Shown one piece after another: positions 9,311 through 17,067 of a DNA stretch of 54,449 nucleotides. Numbering within the stretch: position 1 is the stretch's first letter; the number at the start of each line of letters is the position of its first letter. Location: NCBI GenBank assembly GCA_903835075.1, contig CAILLM010000005.1:1-54449 (forward strand). Direction: 5' to 3'. Source of the stretch: Candidatus Staskawiczbacteria bacterium (GTDB taxonomy: Bacteria; Patescibacteriota; Minisyncoccia; Minisyncoccales; Staskawiczbacteraceae). The translations under genes were made by a program, and so were the position numbers. The notes beneath the pieces were generated by a model, which saw only the letters and a list, made by a program, of their open reading frames with translations, was not told the DNA's origin and did no database searches.

Positions 9311-9700
9311 TCATGAAATAATGTTTTCGTGATGGGTTAAGCGACCTACCGAGAAGTCGGGCTTAAGCACAATACAAACTGCATCAATTCTACACGGCCC
9401 TTGCCACTTGCTAAATGCCGTATAACTTTTTGCATTTTGCAAAACCTTCCACAACTTATCCTTGTTTATTGTATCTTCGGGACTACCAAAATTTTCTCCA
9501 ACTTTTGTTCGAACTTCCACAAACACTAGTGTCTTATTTTTTTTACCGAAGAGCAATCCGCCTTGGGCGGACTCACAAACCAAATCAATCTCTGCATATT
9601 TTGTTTTGTAGTTTTGTTCTAAGGTTTTATAGCCCTCTTTCTCTAAATATTTGCGGGCTAAATCCTCACCAATTTTTCCTATTTCATTATGTTCTGCCAT
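9311..9700 (-). CDS. YraN/UPF0102 endonuclease-like protein
   Basis: A small (129-residue) protein of the YraN family, which has a Holliday-junction-resolvase/restriction-endonuclease-like fold; the biological role is unproven. Visible motifs are GEDLARKYLEKEGY (residues 11-24), the acidic pair AEIDL (36-40) and FVEVRTK (60-66). I chose the ATG at 9700, not the one 30 bases upstream, because AGGATA lies 8 bases before it and the longer form would overlap the preceding gene. Compared with usual members there is an extra loop, ESAQGG and following residues (43-53), encoded by a palindromic insert (9557-9571). Confidence 0.85.
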   Translation of the reverse strand: MAEHNEIGKIGEDLARKYLEKEGYKTLEQNYKTKYAEIDLVCESAQGGLLFGKKNKTLVFVEVRTKVGENFGSPEDTINKDKLWKVLQNAKSYTAFSKWQGPCRIDAVCIVLKPDFSVGRLTHHENIIS

Positions 9701-9705
9701 AAAAA

Positions 9706-11424
9706 TTATCCTACTTCGTTTTGGTAACAAGTTTTACAATAAACAATTTCCGGGCGGTCTGGCGAATAGCTAGTTTCAAATTCATTAGTGCAACCTTCTT
9801 TCATGCAATGTCTGTGCCACAACTTAATTGGCGTACGTTGAGCCAACCTGGCAAAGTGACGACAATTTGGACAAAGATTTGGAATTGGTATTCCCATTTT
9901 TTTATAAAAATTTAGATCACTCGAAGTAATTTTAAAAGCTTCGGTGCATTGGTGATTGCATTTTCCTGCATGAGCGCAACCCACAACTTCTTTTAAAATT
10001 TCCTCTCCCACCCCCTCAATAGAATCGGGCACATCTTCTGCTTTTAATGTAATTGTATAATTTTTAGCAGAAAATTCTGCCCACCTATAGCCTTGTTTGG
10101 TTGCTTCTTCTTTTGTAATTGGAAAAAGTTCTTGCGCAATTGATTCGTTATATGCAAACCCATGAATCTCTAATGGAAAAGTTGAGCCATACCTCCATTC
10201 CCTACCCAAAGAATCAACATAGGGCATTTTATCCATGTGTTCAATAATTTTTGATACAAGTTCTTCGTATTCTTCTTTTGTGTATTGTTTGTTTAAGATG
10301 CAATATTGTTTTTTACGCAAACCAACGCAACCAAACAAATCTGATGAGCTATGACAATTTATACAATATTGTGCACGAATTAGTTGGTCCCAGCATTCGT
10401 TGGAAAAAGCAACAGAAGCACATTGTCTTCCAATGCTAGAACATTCATAAATAAGTTCTGAATTTTGCCCCCAATATGTATAATCCATTACATCTTTTCC
10501 ATCGGTAATTCCAAAAAGATATTTACCATCTTCAGCTTTTTCACAGTTAAACCCAAATTTTACATTTTTGCACTGTTCCAACCAATTACCAGAAATGTCT
10601 GTGCCGTGATTTTCAACCATCCAAGGAACAACATGCTTTAAAGAAAATTCTGTCATTTTCTTATGCATTTCTTCAACGCCTGCACGCGTTTTTGGCCAAA
10701 GAGTTTTAATTTTTTCTTTATATTCTTCTTTGGTATATTGCTCGTTAAAAATACAATAGTTTTTATTACGTAAATTTACGCATCCAAAACAATCTGTGCA
10801 GTTTTTGCAATTTAATAAAAACGCTGAATTTAAACAAGTATTGCATTCTCTTGAATAAATTAATCTGTTACAGCCGAAACAATCAACACAATCAAAACAT
10901 AATTCGCTAGAACGCAGGTTGTAGTTATCCATGCTATCTTTTGAATTCCATAGCGCTGTCCCATAAGAACAATTTTCATTTTTGTTAGCAGCAAACACCA
11001 AATAACAATCTTTATTATCACTAGCCCTATTAGTATATTCGCTGTTTACATTCGTCCCCTGCTGAATAATTCCCATTCTTGGTACTTTAAGAAATAAATC
11101 TTTAAACTGTTCAAAAAATGGTTTTGAAAAGTTATAATCTTTTTCATAAGATTGCCCATCCCACTTTTCAGACCACCAACAAGAATAACAATAAACAGTA
11201 TAGGGGCTATCAGGTGAGTATAATAAAATTTTGTCATTTCCACAAAGATTGCATTTTCTTTTGAAAAGTGACCGCTCGCCTCTCCACGCTAAACGTTTAA
11301 CCAACCTACATTCGGGACACCACGTTGGAGTAGGCACCTTCATTTTTTCGTAAAAGGCAAAGTCATCAACTTCAATTAAAAAGTCTTTCTTACAATTTTG
11401 ACATTCTTTACTTGCTTGTTCCAT
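9706..11424 (-). CDS. large Cys-rich zinc-ribbon protein, paralogue 1
   Basis: A 572-residue protein with no signal peptide or membrane segment and about 40 Cys. N- and C-terminal regions each hold a similar ribbon: CQNCKKDFLIEVDDFAFY...CPECR at residues 9-40, and a related C..QC / CPNCR ribbon at about 490-530. The style resembles the probable zinc-ribbon zf-trcl. The middle has repeated CxxCxDCFGC blocks and a duplicated module, GCVNLRNKNYCIFNEQYTKE and GCVGLRKKQYCILNKQYTKE. The CP.CR and YSPD motifs also recur at both ends. A full-length paralogue lies at 14392-16101. Multiple Zn sites are likely; nucleic-acid binding is possible but unproven. Confidence 0.75.
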   Translation of the reverse strand: MEQASKECQNCKKDFLIEVDDFAFYEKMKVPTPTWCPECRLVKRLAWRGERSLFKRKCNLCGNDKILLYSPDSPYTVYCYSCWWSEKWDGQSYEKDYNFSKPFFEQFKDLFLKVPRMGIIQQGTNVNSEYTNRASDNKDCYLVFAANKNENCSYGTALWNSKDSMDNYNLRSSELCFDCVDCFGCNRLIYSRECNTCLNSAFLLNCKNCTDCFGCVNLRNKNYCIFNEQYTKEEYKEKIKTLWPKTRAGVEEMHKKMTEFSLKHVVPWMVENHGTDISGNWLEQCKNVKFGFNCEKAEDGKYLFGITDGKDVMDYTYWGQNSELIYECSSIGRQCASVAFSNECWDQLIRAQYCINCHSSSDLFGCVGLRKKQYCILNKQYTKEEYEELVSKIIEHMDKMPYVDSLGREWRYGSTFPLEIHGFAYNESIAQELFPITKEEATKQGYRWAEFSAKNYTITLKAEDVPDSIEGVGEEILKEVVGCAHAGKCNHQCTEAFKITSSDLNFYKKMGIPIPNLCPNCRHFARLAQRTPIKLWHRHCMKEGCTNEFETSYSPDRPEIVYCKTCYQNEVG

Positions 11425-11495
11425 ATTGTTTAATTCAATTATTTAATCCTACATCGTCTCGCCGAAGCTTTCAAGCGGAGGTGAGCGGCGCTAGG

Positions 11496-11524
11496 TTGAC
11501 ATCACTTCTCTGCGTTGATAGAAT
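11496..11524 (+). promoter_or_regulatory. sigma70-type promoter of the HTH/coiled-coil gene
   Basis: TTGACA at 11496-11501 and TAGAAT at 11519-11524 are separated by exactly 17 bases, a near-consensus promoter. The predicted start is at about 11531, 5 bases before the first of four palindromes, so the palindromes occupy the beginning of the transcript. Confidence 0.8.
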
Positions 11525-11535
11525 TAGGTAATTAG

Positions 11536-11606
11536 ACCGCTTAAGCGCTACCGCTTAAGCGGTCACCGAAAAGCGCTTAAGCGGTAGTCAAAAGCGCTTA
11601 AGCGGT
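11536..11606. repeat. array of four ACCGCTTAAGCGGT-type palindromes
   Basis: Copies at 11536-11549 (ACCGCTTAAGCGCT), 11550-11563 (ACCGCTTAAGCGGT, perfect 14-bp palindrome), 11572-11585 and 11593-11606 (both AGCGCTTAAGCGGT). Start-to-start steps are 14, 22 and 21 bases; the last two are about two helical turns. They lie just downstream of the predicted transcription start of the next gene. Further copies lie inside that gene (11861-12007), at the 3' end of comM (12766-12793) and before comM (14334-14361). Confidence 0.85.
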
Positions 11607-11647
11607 CCTTAAAATAAACGGATTTTCTAAAAAAAAATAACAAAAAA

Positions 11648-12358
11648 ATGAATAATAACGACTTTTTAACAATACAAGAATTTATTCAAAAATATGACGT
11701 TGCTGACATTAGAATCAGACGAAGAATTAGAAAGTACAAACTAGTTGACCCTCAAAAACTAGAGGGAAATTTAAGCGAAAGGCACGACAAAGGGGTCGGA
11801 AATATTATTCTTTTGAAAGAAAGTTTTTGGGTAAAAGAATTAGAAGCTGTAGCCAAAGAGACCGCTTATGCGCAACCGCTTAAGCGGTCAGACGAAAATG
11901 ACCAAAACCGCTTAAGCGGTACCCCCAACCGCAGAAGCGCCGAGTCTACCGACTATGCGGTCCCGCCAGAAACACCCGTACAAGCCGAACTTAACCGCTT
12001 AAGTGAAGCGGCATTGGCAGACAATCAAGTGGCTATTGATAAAGAATTTTTGGAGATATTGAAAGAAGACCGTGCTGAAAAAAAAGACTGGATTAAAAAA
12101 TATGATACCCTGCTGGTTGATTATAAAGCCAAAGATAATGAACTGGTGGAAAGAGAAAAGTTCTTGCAAGGTTTAATAGAAAAAGTAATTTCAGACGCCA
12201 GACACACAAAACAATTACTAGTGTCACAAATTCAGCACTTACAAAAACAACTTCACGCACCCAAAGAAGACCAGCCTTTCGGCGAAGCAGGAGAGGGGAC
12301 TGAATTTGAAAACGGCAACTTCACCGAAGCCGAAGAAAACAAGTCAATAAACGAATAA
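11648..12358 (+). CDS. HTH-like N-terminus / coiled-coil protein with embedded palindromes
   Basis: A 236-residue soluble protein I cannot assign to a named family. Residues 5-65 (FLTIQEFIQKYDVADIRIRR, then IILLKESFWVKEL) look like a small winged-helix/excisionase-type DNA-binding domain. Residues 70-120 are a low-complexity linker encoded mostly by copies of the palindrome found in its own leader (11875-11888 and 11907-11920 perfect; 11861-11874, 11928-11941, 11948-11961 and about 11994-12007 degenerate), giving PLKR, NRLS, NRRS and DYAV. Residues 120-205 form a charged coiled coil, and the tail is acidic. It is the only plus-strand gene in the first 25 kb. I infer a DNA-binding regulator or organiser that may bind the palindrome; alternatives are a phage- or plasmid-type replication or partition accessory. 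Confidence 0.7.
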   Translation: MNNNDFLTIQEFIQKYDVADIRIRRRIRKYKLVDPQKLEGNLSERHDKGVGNIILLKESFWVKELEAVAKETAYAQPLKRSDENDQNRLSGTPNRRSAESTDYAVPPETPVQAELNRLSEAALADNQVAIDKEFLEILKEDRAEKKDWIKKYDTLLVDYKAKDNELVEREKFLQGLIEKVISDARHTKQLLVSQIQHLQKQLHAPKEDQPFGEAGEGTEFENGNFTEAEENKSINE

Positions 12359-12369
12359 ATATTTATCCA

Positions 12370-12401
12370 AACAAAAAAAGGGGACTAGCCCTTTTTTTGT
12401 T
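12370..12401 (+). terminator. rho-independent terminator
   Basis: AACAAAAAAAGGG / CCCTTTTTTTGTT arms surround a short loop (ACTAG), with a T-run on either strand. It ends the HTH/coiled-coil transcript and could also end the convergent small HTH gene. Confidence 0.8.
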
Positions 12402-12425
12402 ATATACACACATTTAATCTATTTT

Positions 12426-12445
12426 AGGTTAACCATGGTTAACCT
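12426..12445. repeat. 20-bp perfect palindrome, downstream copy
   Basis: AGGTTAACCATGGTTAACCT is a perfect 20-bp palindrome 9 bases beyond the stop of the small HTH gene. Its 16-bp core GTTAACCATGGTTAAC is identical to that of the palindrome upstream of the same gene (12678-12701). Confidence 0.85.
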
Positions 12446-12454
12446 GAGAAGTCC

Positions 12455-12640
12455 TTAATGTTTTATTATGGTTTTTAGTTTTTCTAAATCTATATCCTTT
12501 TTATAAATGATATAATCTCGTCCAATTTTTTGACCCAAAATTGAGCCCTGCCTTACTCTCTTAAAAACAGATATTCTACTGATGCCTAAAACTTTAGCCA
12601 GCTCCATTGTTGTATAATAATCTTTTTCTTTTATCTTCAT
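12455..12640 (-). CDS. excisionase/MerR-type helix-turn-helix protein
   Basis: A 61-residue protein made almost entirely of one HTH_17-type (excisionase family) winged-helix domain: YYTTMELAKVLGISRISVFK (residues 8-27), then RRVRQGSILGQKIGRDYIIYKKDI-like wing residues. It contains no other domain. It is transcribed alone: comM's terminator lies upstream (12736-12763), followed by its own promoter (-35 12729-12734, -10 12706-12711). A perfect palindrome sits over the predicted start point and a twin palindrome follows the gene. This layout fits an autoregulated DNA-binding protein; an excisionase or regulator left from a mobile element is the alternative. Confidence 0.8.
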   Translation of the reverse strand: MKIKEKDYYTTMELAKVLGISRISVFKRVRQGSILGQKIGRDYIIYKKDIDLEKLKTIIKH

Positions 12641-12677
12641 TCTTTTAACCTTTAATATATTTATATTCTCTCACGCT

Positions 12678-12734
12678 TCAAGTTAACCATGGTTAACTTG
12701 AGTTTATTATACTATATTTTATCTATTTTAACAA
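12678..12734 (-). promoter_or_regulatory. promoter plus 24-bp perfect palindrome of the small HTH gene
   Basis: On the minus strand TTGTTA (12734-12729) and TATAAT (12711-12706) are separated by 17 bases. The predicted start, about 12699, falls inside a perfect 24-bp palindrome at 12678-12701 with core GTTAACCATGGTTAAC. Binding there would block initiation, so it is a good candidate operator for the HTH protein encoded 38 bases further on. Confidence 0.7.
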
Positions 12735-12735
12735 A

Positions 12736-12763
12736 AAGACCTACTGATTAGCAGGCCTTTTAT
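12736..12763 (-). terminator. terminator of comM
   Basis: On the minus strand AAAAGGCCTGCT / AGTAGGTCTTTTT pairs fully when two G-U pairs are allowed, with loop AATC and a U-run at the end. It isolates comM from the small HTH gene. Confidence 0.7.
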
Positions 12764-12765
12764 AT

Positions 12766-12793
12766 AATGCTTAAGCGCTACCGCTTAAGCGGT
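12766..12793. repeat. tandem palindrome pair across the comM stop codon
   Basis: Degenerate copy GCTTAAGCGCT (12769-12779) is followed without a gap by the perfect ACCGCTTAAGCGGT (12780-12793). The comM stop codon is the centre of the second palindrome, and the last residues of ComM (ETA) are encoded by it. Confidence 0.85.
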
Positions 12794-14320
12794 TTCAAAG
12801 TTTTTTGGAGAATATTGTAAGGCTTCGGCCATGTGGGGGACTGCAATTTCATCGACGCCATCTAAATCAGCAATTGTGCGCGCCACTTTTATCATTTTCA
12901 TATAGCTTCTTGCAGACAAGTTAAATTTTAAACTAGCTTGCCGTAATATTGCCTCAACATCTTTGGCCAGTTTGCAATATTTTTTAATGTGGCTATTTTT
13001 CATTTGGCTGTTTGAGCAAATGGTTTCTGTTGCAAAACGTGCTTCTTGTTTTTGTCTGGCCTGCATTACTCTTTTTCTTATTTTATCAGAAGCCTCTAAA
13101 AATTCAGAATTTTTTTGGTTATCCTCAAACTCAGTTGCGTCAACTGGCATAACAGAAATGTGTAAATCAATTCTATCTAAAATTGGCCCTGAAATTCTTT
13201 TTTGATATTTTTGAATTTGGTTTTGGCTACAGTTACAACTCTTTTTTGGGTGAAGTGCATATCCGCAAGGGCAGGGGTTGGCACTAGCTACCAACATAAA
13301 ATCAGCAGGGTAGGTGATGCGTTGCCTACTTCGCGATATTGTTAAATAACCATCTTCTAATGGTTGGCGAAGTGCTTCCATAATTGTACGGGGAAATTCA
13401 TTGAACTCATCTAAAAATAAAACTCCTCTGTGTGCCAAACTTATTTCACCAGGTTGTGGCTTTGAGCCACCGCCAACTAACCCAGCCAAAGAAGCTGTGT
13501 GATGTGGCGCACGAAACTGTCTGTTTGTGATTAGGCTTCCACCAGGTGGGATTCCACCAGAAGCTGAATAAATTTTTGTTACTTCCAAACTTTCTACATC
13601 ATTTAGTGGTGGCAAAATGCCTGGTAGGGCACGCGCCAACATCGTTTTTCCAGAACCAGGAGAGCCAATCATAATTATATTATGCCCACCAGCTGCTGCA
13701 ATTTCCATTGCTCTTTTTGCTTGCTCTTGCCCCAAGACTTCTTTCATATCAAATTCAACAATAGATTTTTTATCATCTTTAACGGCCTTATAAATAATGG
13801 GAAAAATTTCTTCTTGTCCCAAAAAATGTCTACACAATTGCCCAATGTCTTCAACTGGAAAAACTTTTACTCCTTTTATGGCGGCAGCCTCATTTGCGGA
13901 GTCTTTGGGTACATACAAATTTGTGTACCCAGATTCTTTTGCAAAAAGTGCCATTAAAAAAGCGCCCTTGGTGTGACGCAAACTTCCATCGAAAGATAAT
14001 TCTCCTAAAAATAATGACTTTTGTGGAATGGGAAATTCTAACACACTACTTAAAATTCCCAGGGCAATTGGTAAATCATACATTGAGCCCTCTTTTGGCA
14101 CATCAGCTGGCGCCATGTTTACAGTAATTTTTTTAGCAGGAAAATCAACATCACTGCTTTGTATGGCTGTGCGCACCCTTTCTTTGCTTTCATCAACTGC
14201 TTTACCAGCCAATCCCACAATTTCAAACCCTGGCAAACCTTTGTTAGCTAAATTAATTTCAATATCAACCTTTATTGTTTCCAACCCCAAGTTAACTATT
14301 GATGGCACTTTAATAAGCAT
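12785..14320 (-). CDS. comM: ComM/YifB Mg-chelatase-like AAA+ ATPase
   Basis: A 511-residue hexameric AAA+ helicase that in naturally transformable bacteria drives branch migration of incoming DNA. The N-terminal LonC-like domain spans about 1-170. Walker A is GSPGSGKT (residues 219-226) and Walker B is GVLFLDEFNEF (299-309). A zinc-finger-like segment, CPCGY...KKSCNC, lies at about 352-368, and the C-terminal lid starts near 440. Tandem ACCGCTTAAGCGGT-type palindromes sit 14-41 bases upstream of the start and again over the stop codon. A TATAAA immediately before the ATG suggests a leaderless or very short transcript. Confidence 0.95.
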   Translation of the reverse strand: MLIKVPSIVNLGLETIKVDIEINLANKGLPGFEIVGLAGKAVDESKERVRTAIQSSDVDFPAKKITVNMAPADVPKEGSMYDLPIALGILSSVLEFPIPQKSLFLGELSFDGSLRHTKGAFLMALFAKESGYTNLYVPKDSANEAAAIKGVKVFPVEDIGQLCRHFLGQEEIFPIIYKAVKDDKKSIVEFDMKEVLGQEQAKRAMEIAAAGGHNIIMIGSPGSGKTMLARALPGILPPLNDVESLEVTKIYSASGGIPPGGSLITNRQFRAPHHTASLAGLVGGGSKPQPGEISLAHRGVLFLDEFNEFPRTIMEALRQPLEDGYLTISRSRQRITYPADFMLVASANPCPCGYALHPKKSCNCSQNQIQKYQKRISGPILDRIDLHISVMPVDATEFEDNQKNSEFLEASDKIRKRVMQARQKQEARFATETICSNSQMKNSHIKKYCKLAKDVEAILRQASLKFNLSARSYMKMIKVARTIADLDGVDEIAVPHMAEALQYSPKNFETA

Positions 14321-14333
14321 ATTTTTTATACTT

Positions 14334-14361
14334 ACCGCTTAAGCGCTACCGCCTATGCGGT
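14334..14361. repeat. tandem palindrome pair upstream of comM
   Basis: ACCGCTTAAGCGCT (14334-14347) is directly followed by ACCGCCTATGCGGT (14348-14361). If the TATAAA at about 14326-14331 (minus strand) is the comM -10, the pair fills the region from -10 to about -40 and would overlap the polymerase site. Confidence 0.8.
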
Positions 14362-14391
14362 TATTTATTAATTTTATTTTTAAATAAATTT

Positions 14392-16101
14392 TTATGCAAC
14401 TTCTGCGTTATAACATTGCTCGCAATAAATAATTTCTGGCCTGGTGGGGGAGTAAGAAGATTGAATTTCTTTTGAACATTTTGCACATTGGCGATTCCAC
14501 AATTTGAATGGCGTACGTTGATGCAATCTGTTGTAGTGTCTGCAATTTGAGCATAGTCTTGGCAATGGCAAATTCATTGCACGGTAAAAAGCAAGTTCTG
14601 ATGGAATAATTTTAAAAGCTCCTGTGCATTGTTCGTTGCAATTACCCGCATGCTCGCAGGCTATAACTTGATTTAAAATGTCATCAGAAACATCTTTTAT
14701 ATGGTCGGGTAAATCAGCCGACTGAATTGTAATTTTATACTGCTTAACATCGGGCTCACGCCAATTAAATCCTTCTTCTAAAATTTCTTGTTTTGTTTTT
14801 GTGTAATATTCTTGCGCTATTGTTTCATTGTAGGCAAAGGGCGAAAGATCAGCAGGAAAAAATTCTCCATATTTGTATGTTCTTCCTTTTTTATCTACAT
14901 ACGGCATTTCATTCATTTGCTCAATAATTTTTGCTCTTAAAATTTCGTATTCTTCTTTTGTATATTGCTTGTTTAAAATACAATACTGTTTACTTCGCAA
15001 CCCCACACATCCAAATAAATCTTTTGAATTTTTGCAGGCATAAGTGTAATCAGTATTTTGGCAAGAATGAGTAAAAATAGAAAAAAGATTACGGGTGGCA
15101 TTGTCTCCCGTGTCTACAACCTCGTAAGAATTATTAAAATTTGCGCCGGCACCATAAGCATCATAAATATTGTTCATTTCCGCCGCATGAATGACATATT
15201 TACAATCTTCAACATCATTAAATATGTCAAAACCCATAAATATATTTTTAGAGTTCATAACGTTACCTCCTATAACATTTGCAGATTTATGGATAAATCC
15301 ATATCGTCTCGGATACTGTTTTATAAATTCAGCGAACCTTTTTCTAAAATCGCAAAGAACCTTATAACTACCAAAATCATATTTTGCCCTCTCTTTTGCA
15401 TAATCTTCTTTGGTATATTGTTCATTAAAAATGCAGTTTGATTTATTACGTAAATTTATGCAACCCAAAGAATCCATCATATTTTTGCAAGCATGAAGAA
15501 ACGAGCAGTTAACACTTTCGTCGCTGTCATAAGAGAAAAAAACATGATTTAAGCTTGAGCACAAGGTATTGTTATAACAATGAGTTTGATTAATCGCTTT
15601 ATAGAGGTCAAGGGAATTTTTACATTCCATAGCTCCAGCACAATATGACAAATCTTCACTTCTTAAGCTGGCATAAAAAAGATAACAATCCTTCATATCG
15701 AGGCTGTGGTTGCCGTACTCAGAATTTATACAATTAGAATTTGCCAAATTGGGTAAGGGTGCTTCTTCAAATAGTTCACGAAACTGCTGGAAGAAAGTTT
15801 TTGAAAAATCATACTCACGCTCAACCGCAAGTTGATCCCATTTGTCTGACCACCAATAATCTCTTTCATAAACAACTAGCGGTTGTTCGGGCGCAAACAT
15901 TGTAATAATATCTTTGCCAGTTGCATCACATTTTCTTTTATATAATGTGCGCTCATTTCTCCAATTCATTCGCCTAATTATTCTGCAGTCTGGGCAAAAG
16001 GTTGGTGCGGGCACCTTCATTTTTTCATAAAAATCAAAATCCTCGGCCTCTATTACAAAGTCTTTTTTACAATTTTGGCACACTTTATTTTCTTGTTCCA
16101 T
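14392..16101 (-). CDS. large Cys-rich zinc-ribbon protein, paralogue 2
   Basis: A 569-residue paralogue of the protein at 9706-11424, sharing the same layout and many identical motifs. These are the N-terminal ribbon (CQNCKKDFVIEAEDFDFYEK, then CPDCRIIRRMNWR), the repeated modules GCINLRNKSNCIFNEQYTKE and GCVGLRSKQYCILNKQYTKE, the SADLPDHIKDV segment, and a C-terminal pair of ribbons with CSNCRHYNRLHQR and YSPTRPEIIYC. The centre differs more than the ends. No membrane segment or signal is seen. It lies between comM and dprA on the same strand. Function unknown; multi-zinc scaffolding or nucleic-acid binding is a guess. Confidence 0.75.
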   Translation of the reverse strand: MEQENKVCQNCKKDFVIEAEDFDFYEKMKVPAPTFCPDCRIIRRMNWRNERTLYKRKCDATGKDIITMFAPEQPLVVYERDYWWSDKWDQLAVEREYDFSKTFFQQFRELFEEAPLPNLANSNCINSEYGNHSLDMKDCYLFYASLRSEDLSYCAGAMECKNSLDLYKAINQTHCYNNTLCSSLNHVFFSYDSDESVNCSFLHACKNMMDSLGCINLRNKSNCIFNEQYTKEDYAKERAKYDFGSYKVLCDFRKRFAEFIKQYPRRYGFIHKSANVIGGNVMNSKNIFMGFDIFNDVEDCKYVIHAAEMNNIYDAYGAGANFNNSYEVVDTGDNATRNLFSIFTHSCQNTDYTYACKNSKDLFGCVGLRSKQYCILNKQYTKEEYEILRAKIIEQMNEMPYVDKKGRTYKYGEFFPADLSPFAYNETIAQEYYTKTKQEILEEGFNWREPDVKQYKITIQSADLPDHIKDVSDDILNQVIACEHAGNCNEQCTGAFKIIPSELAFYRAMNLPLPRLCSNCRHYNRLHQRTPFKLWNRQCAKCSKEIQSSYSPTRPEIIYCEQCYNAEVA

Positions 16102-16137
16102 AATTTAAATTTATTTTTGAATTATAGCACAGTTAAA

Positions 16138-17031
16138 TTAGTTGAGGTAATATTTCCCATTATCTAAATTTATAAAACCCTTCAATTGCATAAGCGATAG
16201 GGAAGTGCCCAACTTGGCAACGGGAACCGAAAACAACCGCGCCATTTCGTCGGCTTTTAATGGCTCACGTTTTAATTGCTCAATAATTTTTTGTTCTAAA
16301 TTATCACCAGTATTTGCTGTAACTTTAGACTTGGCAGGTATCAATGTTTTTTGAGCTCCTGGTAAAACTTTAAAAAAATCTAAAATATCTTTTGCTTCGG
16401 TCACTGGGTATGCGCCCTCTTTAATAAGTTTAATTGTTCCTTTTGAAACTTCGCTTGTAATAGGTCCAGGAAGTGCAAAAATCTTTTTGCCAAATTTTGT
16501 GGCGTAACTAGCTGTAATTAAAGAGCCGGACTCTAAGGCAGCTTCTGTAACTAAAACTGCTTTTGATAATCCGGCTACAATTCTGTCCCTTTGAACATAG
16601 GTAAAAATTTGTGGTTGGGTTTTGCCCTCGTACTCAGAAATAATCAAGCCACCTGTGTCTAAAATTTCTTCATAAAGTTTTTTCTGGCTTGCTGGGTGAA
16701 TTAAATCAATTCCGCAAGGCATTACAGCAATAGTTTTTCCGCCACACTTAACTGCTGCAGAATGAGCTGCTTCATCGCCCCCATACATAAACCCCGAAAC
16801 AATTGTAACTCCTGCTGCAGCAACTTCTGTTACTAGCTGTTCGGTGGCTTTTCGGCCGTAATATGTTAAGTGGCGCGACCCAACAACAGACAAACAGTTT
16901 CTGAAAATATCTGGACTCCAATTACCTTTGTAATATAATTTTTTAGGCCCCAAACTTGCGCCAATTTTTTTCAATGCTTCTTTTAAAACTTTAGGATATT
17001 TATCACTATTGACCTCAACGACTTCTGCCAT
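16138..17031 (-). CDS. dprA: DNA-processing protein DprA
   Basis: Loads RecA on incoming single-stranded DNA in natural transformation. It has 297 residues with an extended Rossmann fold. The DNA-binding loop GSR is at 51-53 and the SGFMYGGDEAAH motif at 79-90. GGLISEYE- and GPIT-type family motifs follow. A C-terminal winged helix (DML1-like) runs from about 245 to 297. The second Arg of the usual SGxARGID motif is Tyr here. The N-terminal SAM domain is absent or cut down. Close linkage to comM suggests a competence function. A DnaA-box-like TTATCCACA lies 37 bases upstream of the start. Confidence 0.93.
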   Translation of the reverse strand: MAEVVEVNSDKYPKVLKEALKKIGASLGPKKLYYKGNWSPDIFRNCLSVVGSRHLTYYGRKATEQLVTEVAAAGVTIVSGFMYGGDEAAHSAAVKCGGKTIAVMPCGIDLIHPASQKKLYEEILDTGGLIISEYEGKTQPQIFTYVQRDRIVAGLSKAVLVTEAALESGSLITASYATKFGKKIFALPGPITSEVSKGTIKLIKEGAYPVTEAKDILDFFKVLPGAQKTLIPAKSKVTANTGDNLEQKIIEQLKREPLKADEMARLFSVPVAKLGTSLSLMQLKGFINLDNGKYYLN

Positions 17032-17067
17032 TGTTATTTACATAGTTACTACACACTTTTAAACAAC

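Noticed and set aside
9099-9332. Open frame of 77 codons on the plus strand between nusA and yraN
   Set aside because: It is read through the hairpin-rich repeat element and overlaps the 3' end of yraN; the composition is not protein-like and there is no ribosome-binding site.
11536-11606. CRISPR-like array
   Set aside because: Repeats are only 14 bp, spacers 0-8 bases, and there are no cas genes. The Cas2-like gene at 36492 is far away and PaaX-like.
12689-12751. 20-codon hydrophobic open frame on the plus strand starting inside the palindrome
   Set aside because: It lies over the comM terminator and the promoter of the small HTH gene. Its ATG is a by-product of the palindrome (CCATGG), and no ribosome-binding site is seen.
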